Position numbers and translations under genes: made by a program. DNA of 64,000 bases from Saprospiraceae bacterium (GTDB taxonomy: Bacteria > Bacteroidota > Bacteroidia > Chitinophagales > Saprospiraceae): NCBI GenBank assembly GCA_016716335.1, contig JADJWN010000012.1, positions 79,006 to 143,005 of the forward strand, written 5' to 3'. Positions 55,972-64,000 of the stretch are shown here, one piece after another (the first letter of the stretch is position 1; every line of letters starts with the position of its first letter). The notes under the pieces are model-generated. The model saw only the letters and a program-made list of their open reading frames with translations, made no database searches and was not told the DNA's origin.

Positions 55972-57606
55972 TTACTCATAAAGTACTGACTTCAGATAGA
56001 AATTTCCCGGATCTATAATGGGAAGGCTGTCTGAATAAATACGGGTTGCATCGTCGCTGATTTCTGTCCGCATAATACCCCCGGAAGTCTGGATTTCCAC
56101 CGGTAATGATTCGAAATAATTGAGAAATTTGACATCATATTCTCCCGGCCTTACTGCCTTTACTCTGAAGCGGAGTTTATCGGTACTCTTGAGAAAAAAA
56201 TCAAAATACGGTTGTAATTGCATTCCTGCTCCCGCAGAAAAAAACCGCTCCACATCAGAGGTGCTTACCGTGTTCTGATAAGTATGTTTCTTGTCTGAGA
56301 TGAAATCTTTCAAAATGCGGAAAAATAAACTGTCCCCTATTATGAAACTGAGCGAGCGCATAAAAAAAGCCCCTTTCCCATAAATATCAGGATGATAAGC
56401 CTTGCCGGAATCCACCACGGAGTCTTGAACGATGGGATATTTATTTAAGAACTGATAACTTGCATTGATGGCCTGCTGATGGAATGAAGCTTTTCCTTCC
56501 TTCTCCAGATAATACAGCCAGTCCCCGAAATTGCAGATGCCCTCCTGTATCCAGAAGTGTGCCCAATCCCTGTTGCTTACCTTATTGCCCCACCACTCGT
56601 GCCCCAGCTCATGATGCATCAACCAGTCAAAATCCTCTCCGCCTACCTGCGAATATCTGTATCTGTTGCCATATGCATTCATGGTCTGGTGTTCCATACC
56701 GAGATGCGGGGTTTCGGCAATTCCGATTTTTTCTTTAACAAACGGGTATTCACCAAAATATTTTTCCAGTACTCTCAGGCTTTTTTCAAGAATATCGAGA
56801 TGTTTCTGTGCTCTGGGTTTGTTTTCACGTAAAACATAAAAGACCATGGGCACTTTATTTCCATCTATTGTGGTATACTCCCTCTGTACTACCTCGTAGT
56901 CACCGATATTGAAGACAAGGCTGTAGTTGTGGATGGGATAGAAGGCTTTCCACACAAAGGCTTGTTTTTTATCTTTTTTATATTCTTTGACCAACAGTCC
57001 GGGTCCTGCCACTTTAAGACCCTGTGGTACCAGGACTTCCATTTCAGCACCCTGATCCGGTTTGTCAGAGGGATGATCTTTGCAGGGGTATAAGGTTTTG
57101 GCTCCTTCGTTCTGGCAGGTAAATGCCACCCAGTCTTTGCCATTGTCATCTTTTTCCCATTGAATGCCTCCCACCCAGGGTGGATTGGTAGCAAGGGGAG
57201 GTACACCGCTGTATTCGATTTTTATGGTCTGTGTGCCTGTAGGAATATTAGCAGGTGTGGTTATAGAAATATTGTGATTTTCATGGGTAAATGTCTGTTT
57301 TTTGTTGTTCATCCATACTTCCGTGACTTTATAGGATTGCAAAAGATCAAAGCTTATGTTTTTGGAAGGCACAAGCATATTCAGCTTTATTTCTGTAATT
57401 CCCCTGATAATTCTTTTTTCAATATCCACATCGAGCAATATCCTGTAGTGTAACACATCGTACACGGATTGAGTGGGTTTCAATGGTCCTCCGGATACTA
57501 TTCTCTGTGCCGGGAGCGCACTCATTATCAGCACATAAAATGACAGCATGAGGACTGCTCTTAAAAATCGCAATGAAATAGATATTTTTATGATTTCCGG
57601 TGTCAT
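55972..57606 (-). CDS. Secreted M1-family metallopeptidase
   Basis: A protein of 544 residues with a signal sequence (AVLMLSFYVLIMSALPAQ). Domain one is a beta saddle (VDIEKRIIRGITEIKLN; IEYSGVPP). The catalytic domain has GMEHQTMNAYG in place of the canonical GAMEN, HHELGHEWWGNKVSNRDWAHFWIQEG with the HExxH-x18-E zinc site, and the usual WWGN. It is an aminopeptidase N-like enzyme without the large C-terminal helical domain of PepN, as in short Bacteroidota homologs. Exact specificity is unknown. Confidence 0.9.
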   Translation of the reverse strand: MTPEIIKISISLRFLRAVLMLSFYVLIMSALPAQRIVSGGPLKPTQSVYDVLHYRILLDVDIEKRIIRGITEIKLNMLVPSKNISFDLLQSYKVTEVWMNNKKQTFTHENHNISITTPANIPTGTQTIKIEYSGVPPLATNPPWVGGIQWEKDDNGKDWVAFTCQNEGAKTLYPCKDHPSDKPDQGAEMEVLVPQGLKVAGPGLLVKEYKKDKKQAFVWKAFYPIHNYSLVFNIGDYEVVQREYTTIDGNKVPMVFYVLRENKPRAQKHLDILEKSLRVLEKYFGEYPFVKEKIGIAETPHLGMEHQTMNAYGNRYRYSQVGGEDFDWLMHHELGHEWWGNKVSNRDWAHFWIQEGICNFGDWLYYLEKEGKASFHQQAINASYQFLNKYPIVQDSVVDSGKAYHPDIYGKGAFFMRSLSFIIGDSLFFRILKDFISDKKHTYQNTVSTSDVERFFSAGAGMQLQPYFDFFLKSTDKLRFRVKAVRPGEYDVKFLNYFESLPVEIQTSGGIMRTEISDDATRIYSDSLPIIDPGNFYLKSVLYE

Positions 57607-57834
57607 TGAAAAGTATTTTATGCTATTGTTGAGAATAATAGTCTGGACAATAATGTTTGAAATAAACGACCTGATACAAGGTCTCGATACATTAACGAGT
57701 GAATTATTGCTATGAGTAAGTTTTTTAGATTGATTATTAAAAGTAAGGGTCCGGTTGTTTTAAATTTAAAATCGAGGGTTACTAACATGATTCTTTCTAC
57801 CTTTTATCGGCAATGTAATTTCAGATACACTTAT

Positions 57835-59129
57835 TTATGCTTTCGCTGCTGTTTCTCTCAGGGCATGAACCAATTTGTCCAGATCTTTCAATCGGGTATA
57901 TACATGGGGTGTAATCCGTACGCACCTTATATTTTCCCAGACTATTGCCACAGAATGAATTTTATATTTATGAAACAGTTCATTCTCCAGAGCTTCCGGC
58001 GTCATGCCATCAATACTCACCCCACATATGGCACATGAATAGGCATCCTTGAGAGAGGTATGTATTTTTACTTTTGGTATTTCCTTTGCCTGACCGGCCC
58101 AGTAATTTTTCAGATAGCGGATTCTGGCTTCCTTTCTTTGGCTGCCGATGGCCTGATGAAAATTGACTGCCTCACCGATACCCTGCTCAATGGGAAAACT
58201 TCGGGTACCCAGAGTCTCAAACTTCCGGATATCGCCACTGCGTGGATTGTCATTGCATACCAGAGGCCATATCTCTTCGATTTTTTCCCTCCTGATCCAA
58301 AGCATACCGCTGCCGATGGGTGCAGACAGAAATTTGTGCAGTGAAGCCCCGAAATAATCACATCCCAGATCAGGAATTCTGAAATCCAGCAATCCGAAGC
58401 TGTGTGCTCCGTCAACTATGGTTTTCAGTCCGTATTTTTTTGCCATTGCACATATTTTTCTGACCAAGCAGTATCTGTCCCATCCAATTAATCACATGAG
58501 TGATATGCAAAACTTTTGTTTTTGGAGTGATTGCCCGCTCAAATGCATTGACAATGGTATCATCATCTTCTACCGGCAGGTCCAAAGATATCTGGGTGTA
58601 TTTAATACCTTCCCGCTGTTGTCTTTGTTTCCAGGCGTTGATCATATTGGGATAATCCTGTCTGGTTCCGATTACTTCGTCCCCTGACTTAAGGTCAATT
58701 CCGAAAATCACAGTATTGAGTGCTTCCGTAGAGTTTCTGTTGACTGCAATTTCCTCCGGATCACACCCCGCAAGATCGGCCAGCTTCTGCCTCAGAGGCT
58801 CTCTTCCCTGATCGAGAATGCGCCACATAAAATAGGAAGGTCCTTCATTGGAAAGTTTATTAAATCGCTCCACAGCTTCCTGTACTATGCGGGGGCTTGG
58901 ACTTACACCGCCATTGTTGAGATTAATGATAGACGGATTTACCGTGTAGGCCTGCTGAATGACACTCCAGTAATCCTCATCTGAGACTATATCCTCAGGC
59001 GGCATGTGAGCTGTTTGCTTCCTCAAAACCTCCAACTCTGCTGCATGCCATTCGCTGAAGAGACTGTGGCTCGAAAAAGCTCCTGCCCACAAGGTAGATT
59101 GTTTTAAAAAATTGTCTTCGCGGGTTCAT
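57835..59129 (-). pseudogene. Tat-exported class V aminotransferase-fold protein, two frameshifts
   Basis: Restored length about 430 residues. The real start is ATG 59129: MNPRRQFFKQSTLWAGAFSS, a twin-arginine signal (RRQFFK), once one A is removed from the AAAA run at 59102-59107. The core is a PLP-fold protein of the isopenicillin N epimerase/cysteine desulfurase type: SIINLNNGGVSPSPRIVQ, NRNSTEALNTVIFG and, in the second part, TIVDGAHSFGLLDF with SLHKFLSAPIG carrying the PLP lysine. A second lesion near 58468-58475 (GG for G) ends the frame at 58412; removing one G restores LVRKICAMAKKYG. Substrate unknown; periplasmic. Confidence 0.82.
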
Positions 59130-59161
59130 TTATCATATAGAAGTTGCTGTCATTCTAAAAT

Positions 59162-60866
59162 TTATTCAGGAATGCTCTGTTCTAGAATTTTTTCAAGATT
59201 GATGAAAAATTGTTCTATATCCGTGTGGATTTCTGAATATTTCATATTACTGGCTAAAGTTGTTCTGTCAGGTTTCACACTTGATCCCGACAACAACCTA
59301 ATTTTTTCAAACAAGGATTCTTTACTCTCAAACAAAAGCTTTTTACCATCTACCACCTTAAAAATTTCTGCTTTATTTTCCTTCCAGGTAGTTCCTTTAG
59401 GTAATGTCAGATTCTGTCCTTGATAAAAATCTTCAATTAGAGTTTTATAGTTTTGTATAAACAAACTATTTTCATTCTCTCCCATCAAATTTGCAATTGC
59501 CCTAACCCAGACATCAGGAACCAACAGATAATTGTCAATGTTCTTGCGTTTCCATTCATTAAGATTAATATTGTCTTCATCTGGATTTATAGCCACTTCA
59601 TCACTATCATAATCTAGAAGTATGGCTCTCTTAATATTGGGTACCATTTGTTTTAACGCATTAAAATGTCTATCGGCTTTTTCTTTCATCTCTCTTTTTG
59701 TAGACCCGCCCAGCAGGTAAGGATAAAACTTTTCATATACTTCTGTTTTATTCAGGATTTTAGCCCAGACGGATAACAATCGTTCGTCATCTTCTCCTTC
59801 TAAATAAAGTATAAAAGGACTGTTTTGCGTTCTGACAACATCAATATTGTCAATTTCACTAAGAGCATGTATTATTTCAAAATTTGAATTTACCCTTTTT
59901 GGTGTACCCGACAAAATTGAAACTATAGACTCTAGCTCAACACTTTTTATGAATTCTTCAGAGTGTGTGGCAATGATATATTGTTTATCACTTTTTAGTT
60001 TAAAATAATTTACAATTTGCCTTTGTAGGTTCACATGAAGATGTGCATCCGGCTCATCAAATAATATAGTGGTGACCTCAGGATATCCATAAACAAATGC
60101 GAGAAGTGTTAAAATCTGATGAAATCCGCTACCTGCCGATATTATATCAAACTTCTTTTTGTTAACCTTGTATTCTACCTTGATTTCAGTGCTCTGACCT
60201 TTTACATAATTAGGTGAAGATAATTCCACTCCAAACCAATCTTTTATTTTTTTTACTATCTCAAGCCAGTTATTATTTTCTTCCTTTGAATCTTCTGTTC
60301 TGTCTATTACTCTGTAAAGCAGATTTCTCAAAACTGAGCCTGGTTGCGCTTTCCCAATTTGTTGCTTTACATTTCCATCGTCCATCCACATTTCATGAGG
60401 TTCTAGCCCTGAAAACGGTGGAACATACACTATCCCAGGAAAATTAGTTAATCTGATTTTCTCTGAAAATGCATTCCATCCATCTTTGGGTATAGCAAAA
60501 ATAGCCTGTGGTGACTGATATCTCAGAAGTACACAAAAATTAGATTCCTGATTATTATCTGTTTTCCAATAAAGATCAATTTCTATATAAACATAATTTT
60601 TTCCAGTCTGTGACAATCGATCGGTCCATAATAAATTGAATTCAGGTAACGGAAGTGCTGTAAAATTTGGCAAGACCACCTGAATACCTTTACTGCCTCT
60701 TCGATTAGAAATCAAAAACTGATCTACACAAAACTGCCATATGGCCATTGCCTGCAATGCTGTACTTTTGCCGCTGTTATTTGAACCCACAATCAAATCA
60801 AAATTTCTGAATTCAAATATTTCCTCCTTTATTCTTTTAAAGTTTTTAAGGCGTAATTTGTACCAT
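59162..60866 (-). pseudogene. OLD-family AAA ATPase/TOPRIM nuclease, probable 5' frameshift
   Basis: Restored length about 568 residues. The ATPase part has Walker A VGSNNSGKSTALQ, an ABC-type signature SAGSGFHQIL, Walker B TILFDEPDAHLH and the H-loop ATHSEE. The C-terminal TOPRIM part has FILYLEGEDDERLL and the Asp pair AILLDYDSDE. These fit overcoming-lysogenisation-defect (OLD) nucleases, which act in phage defence or DNA repair. The frame is open only from TTG 60796. A start ATG 60866 reads MVQIT, then two bases (CG, giving ACGCGC) are needed near 60854 to reach RLKNFKRIKEEIFEFRNFDL. The lesion resembles that in the ALDH gene. AT-rich compared with mnmE and ALDH. Confidence 0.78.
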
Positions 60867-60896
60867 TTTTATTTATTAAAATGTATAAACTTTAAT

Positions 60897-62285
60897 TCAC
60901 TTTCCTATACAAAATCTCGAAAATATACTCTCCAGCAGGTCGTCTGTCACTATCTCTCCGGTGATACTGCCCAGATGATGCAACGCCTCTCTGATATCCA
61001 TGGCAAGAAGGTCTGTCGGAATACCGGTCTTCATATTTTCTTCCAGTTTACGGAGTGCCTTATCTGTTTCCCTCAAGGCTTCATAGTGCCTCACGTTGGT
61101 GATGATGGTACTTTCCTCTTTGTGGTTTTCCTGAATATATCTTTTCAGAAAATCGAACAAGGGATTCAGGCTGCTATAATCCTTGGCCGAAATAGCAAAT
61201 ACCGGATACTGACTGATTTTGCTGATTGCCTCCACGGTCTGCTTTTCCTGTTCACGGGATACAGCATCTGATTTATTGAGCAGTAGAATACATTTTTGTG
61301 TTTTGGAAAGATTAAAATGATGGAGCCAGACTTCCGTATCCTGTACCTCAGATTGGATATCCATCAGTAGAATGATAATATCTGCCTCTGCCATTTTCTG
61401 GAGCGATCTTTCAATGCCGAGACCTTCGAGCAGATCTTCAGTTTGACGGATACCGGCCGTATCTATAAATCTGAATTGAATGCCTTCTATGGTCAGGCTG
61501 TCTTCGATAAAATCGCGGGTGGTACCGGCAATATCACTCACCAGTGCTTTTTCTTCCCGTAGAATAGTGTTGAGCAAAGTGGATTTTCCGGCATTGGGCG
61601 GCCCGGCAATAGTGACCGGAATACCGCTGCGGATGCTGTTGCCCCAATGAAAAGACTCTGCCAGTGGACGGATGGTGTCCCTCAGGGTATGTGTCAGTTG
61701 TTTCAGCTGTTGCCTGTTGGCAAATTCTACATCCTCTTCGGAAAAATCAAGTTCCAGCTCCATCAAAGCGGCAAAATCTATCAGCTGTTGCCTCAGGTTT
61801 TTCAGCATACCGGAAAAATGACCTTTAAGCTGATGCAGTGCTATTTTGGCTGATTCGCCGGAGGATGCCTGTATGAGGTCGGCTACTGCCTCCGCCTGTG
61901 ACAGGTCCAGCCTCCCGTGCATAAATGCCCTCATGGTAAATTCTCCGGGTTGCGCCACCCTGGCTCCCCGGTGCACGGCTTCATTCAAAATGGATTGTAC
62001 CAGGGCAGGCGATCCGTGACAGGAAATCTCTGTACTGTCTTCGGTAGTAAAACTGCGGGGAGCTCTGAAAACCGTTACCATTACTTCATCTATTTCCTCT
62101 CCGTGCCGGTCTGTTATCCATCCGTAATGCACGGTGTGTGAAGGGACTTTGGAAAGGTCGGCACCTTTAAATATTTCATTGGTGATTTTTATAGAATCCG
62201 GACCGGACAGCCTTATTACCGCAATGGCACTGTAGCCCTGCGGTGTAGCAGGTGCTATAATGGTGTCCGTACTCAGTAAATGCAT
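60897..62285 (-). CDS. mnmE: tRNA modification GTPase MnmE
   Basis: A protein of 462 residues. The N-terminal folate-binding domain has TIIAPATPQGYSAIAVIRLSG and TEISCHGSPALVQSIL. The GTPase domain has G1 GPPNAGKST, G2 ALVSDIAGTTRD, G3 DTAG and G4 NKSD. The C-terminal end FSRFCIGK is the conserved catalytic Cys motif. With MnmG it modifies wobble uridine of certain tRNAs. The usual MnmG partner is not nearby. Intact; the gap upstream has only a -7 element. Confidence 0.97.
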   Translation of the reverse strand: MHLLSTDTIIAPATPQGYSAIAVIRLSGPDSIKITNEIFKGADLSKVPSHTVHYGWITDRHGEEIDEVMVTVFRAPRSFTTEDSTEISCHGSPALVQSILNEAVHRGARVAQPGEFTMRAFMHGRLDLSQAEAVADLIQASSGESAKIALHQLKGHFSGMLKNLRQQLIDFAALMELELDFSEEDVEFANRQQLKQLTHTLRDTIRPLAESFHWGNSIRSGIPVTIAGPPNAGKSTLLNTILREEKALVSDIAGTTRDFIEDSLTIEGIQFRFIDTAGIRQTEDLLEGLGIERSLQKMAEADIIILLMDIQSEVQDTEVWLHHFNLSKTQKCILLLNKSDAVSREQEKQTVEAISKISQYPVFAISAKDYSSLNPLFDFLKRYIQENHKEESTIITNVRHYEALRETDKALRKLEENMKTGIPTDLLAMDIREALHHLGSITGEIVTDDLLESIFSRFCIGK

Positions 62286-62306
62286 AATTGGGCAATATTG
62301 AAATTA

Positions 62307-62314
62307 CAAAGATA
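62307..62314 (-). promoter_or_regulatory. Candidate mnmE -7 element
   Basis: TATCTTTG on the minus strand, 22 bases ahead of the mnmE ATG. No TTG at -33 was found. The remaining 62315-62588 gap is divergent and AT-rich, and shows no other feature. Confidence 0.5.
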
Positions 62315-62588
62315 AATAAATCCTTATTTGGCTTTTCGTCTGTTACCGTTCTAATCTTCAAAGCATACATTTGTTAGCTGTATCATTGAAAGTAAACAGC
62401 AGGAGACAGAATTCTTTGCTGAATTTAAACTTAATGGATTGCTGCTTGTCATTTCACCACATAGAAATAATTCGTATTTATCTTTTGGGGCAAAGGCTCA
62501 GATCAGGATTTTTGTCTTAATCTGAGCACAATCATAAATAGTAGTATTCTTTGTTTATAAACTGTATTTTTATCATAAAATTTCAAAC

Positions 62589-64000
62589 ATGAGAGTTGCA
62601 ATTAATCTTCTTTTTACCGGTTTATTCCTTTGTATGCTTACCCCCGCTAATGCTCAATTCTGGAAAAAGAAAAAACCGGCACCGGCTCCCCCACCTACCC
62701 CTGCTGCTCCTGCAGAAAAGAAAAACGATTCCAAAATAAAACCCTATAAAGACATTATCACCAAAGATGCCGTCACCTCCAGGGGTATGATCACCACGCA
62801 TAAGGTAAAAGACAAAAATTACTTCGAACTGAGCAACCGCATTCTGAACAGAGAAATACTGATTACCAGTCGTATATCCGGATTTGTCAAAAACCTCAAT
62901 TTCGGTGGTGCCGGAGTGGAATCAAGACCCCAACAGGTCATCCGTTGGCAAAAAAAGGATGATAAAATTCTGCTTCGCTCCGTCTCATACAACAGCATCG
63001 CAAATTTTGATGACCCCATTTACGAATCCGTTCGCAATAACAATTTCGAACCCGTAATAATGGTCTTTGATATTGTGGCCTATAATCAGGATACTTCTGC
63101 CTATGTCATTGATATTGAACCACTTTTCAATACTGATGTGGATATGATCGGTGCCCTGGACAAAAATCAGAAAAAGAATTTTGAAATCAAAGGTATAGAC
63201 AGTAAGCGCAGTTTTATTCAGGAAATGCGGTCTTTTCCGGAAAATATTATAGTCCGCCACGTATTGACCTACACTGGTTCCAATCTCCCTGACAATCAAT
63301 TGACGGGTACATTATCTGTTGAGATGACTCAGAATATGGCTGTCCTGCCCGAAAAACCCATGATGCCCAGACTGTATGATGCCCGGGTCAGTTATTTTTC
63401 CATACAGCAGACCGATTACTCCTCAGATGACCAGAAAGCATCCAATCGTCGGTTGATTACCCGATGGAGACTGGAACCCAAGCCTGAAGATATGGATAAA
63501 TATTTTCGGGGTGAGCTCGTTGAGCCGGTCAAACCGATTATTTATTACATTGATCCTGCCACTCCCGAAAAATGGCGTCCCTATCTCATGCAGGGAGTCA
63601 ATGACTGGAAGGTGGCTTTTGAAAAAGCAGGATTTAAAAATGCCATCATGGCCAAACTCCCTCCTTCCAAAGAGGAAGATCCCGATTGGTCGCCGGAAGA
63701 CGTACGTTATTCTGTAATCAGGTATGTAAGCACTGATATTCAGAACGCTATGGGTCCGCATGTACACGATCCCCGCACAGGTGAAATTCTCGAAGCGGAT
63801 ATCATATGGTATCACAATGTGATGAACCTCCTTCGCACCTGGTTTTTTACACAGACCGCCGCCATTAATCCTGAGGCCAGGTCACCAAAATTCAGGGATG
63901 AAATCATGGGAAGGCTTATCCGGTTTGTCTCTGCCCATGAAGTAGGTCATACGCTTGGATTGCCGCACAATATGGGATCCAGCGCTGCTTATCCGGTAGA
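62589..64000 (+). CDS. Zinc-dependent metalloprotease, C-terminus beyond window
   Basis: A frame of 470 codons from ATG 62589, unbroken to the right edge. A signal peptide (INLLFTGLFLCMLTPANAQ) is followed by a basic Pro-rich linker (FWKKKKPAPAPPPTPAAPA) and a beta-rich region: YFELSNRILNREILITSRI, then NLNFGGAGVESRPQQVIRWQ. The zinc site HEVGHTLGLPHNMGSS (HExxHxxGxxH) is present near residue 450. This order matches the DUF5117/DUF4953 zinc metalloproteases of Bacteroidota. The C-terminal part lies outside the window. Location: periplasm or outside the cell. Confidence 0.87.
   Translation, partial: MRVAINLLFTGLFLCMLTPANAQFWKKKKPAPAPPPTPAAPAEKKNDSKIKPYKDIITKDAVTSRGMITTHKVKDKNYFELSNRILNREILITSRISGFVKNLNFGGAGVESRPQQVIRWQKKDDKILLRSVSYNSIANFDDPIYESVRNNNFEPVIMVFDIVAYNQDTSAYVIDIEPLFNTDVDMIGALDKNQKKNFEIKGIDSKRSFIQEMRSFPENIIVRHVLTYTGSNLPDNQLTGTLSVEMTQNMAVLPEKPMMPRLYDARVSYFSIQQTDYSSDDQKASNRRLITRWRLEPKPEDMDKYFRGELVEPVKPIIYYIDPATPEKWRPYLMQGVNDWKVAFEKAGFKNAIMAKLPPSKEEDPDWSPEDVRYSVIRYVSTDIQNAMGPHVHDPRTGEILEADIIWYHNVMNLLRTWFFTQTAAINPEARSPKFRDEIMGRLIRFVSAHEVGHTLGLPHNMGSSAAYPV

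Noticed and set aside
1..64000. CRISPR arrays, tRNA and rRNA genes
   Set aside because: No regularly spaced repeats and no cloverleaf or rRNA-like sequence was recognised while reading the gaps.

Overview
The window looks like chromosomal DNA of a Bacteroidota bacterium, probably in or near the Saprospiraceae. The signs are several TAnnTTTG -7 promoter elements, type IX secretion (T9SS) sorting domains, a huge HYR-like secreted protein, a DUF1800/DUF1501 pair, a mevalonate kinase and a fused formiminotransferase-cyclodeaminase. No tRNA, rRNA or CRISPR array was recognised. Placement is by gene content only.

Layout. 1-5.7 kb: a truncated secreted repeat protein (minus), a small inverted-repeat element, a PadR/PspC stress operon whose pspC gene carries two frameshifts, and a Phd/PIN toxin-antitoxin pair whose toxin has a stop codon. 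5.7-25 kb: mostly housekeeping and metabolism: an ALDH7-type dehydrogenase (frameshifted), ftcD, an amidohydrolase, a HepT/MntA-like pair, a TonB receptor with a PqiA-like protein, an acyl-CoA dehydrogenase under two near-identical palindromic operators, recA, mevalonate kinase, a MerR regulator and a YceI lipoprotein. 25.5-29.8 kb: a 1.4-kilo-residue T9SS protein with dockerin- and cohesin-like parts, frameshifted twice.

30.0-39.1 kb is the most interesting part: an AT-rich defence island inserted between the T9SS protein and polA. It holds a DndC-type sulfur-transfer enzyme, an HNH nuclease with a possible sulfur-binding N-terminus, a PD-(D/E)xK protein plus Ski2-like helicase pair resembling Hachiman HamAB, an RmuC-like protein and, convergently, a DndA/IscS cysteine desulfurase. 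dndB, dndD and dndE are absent. The set looks like a reduced phosphorothioation-type module joined to a nuclease-helicase module, an arrangement I do not recognise as a described system.

39.2-52 kb: polA, an LpxD-like transferase, a thiol-redox protein, htpG (in-frame TAG), a 36-residue membrane peptide gene, an esterase, a NUDIX hydrolase and a DUF1800-DUF1501-T9SS operon. 52.1-53.5 kb: an IS200-like RAYT transposase flanked by REP palindromes and about 180-bp direct repeats. 53.6-64 kb: a secreted protein, a flavin monooxygenase, an M1 peptidase, a Tat-exported class V aminotransferase fold protein (frameshifted), an OLD-family ATPase/nuclease (probably frameshifted at its start), mnmE and a truncated zinc metalloprotease.

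A window-wide oddity is the number of broken reading frames: about ten small indels and two nonsense codons, many repaired by one or two bases in a short run. Either the assembly carries residual indel errors or this lineage is losing genes. Every affected gene is annotated over its restored extent.
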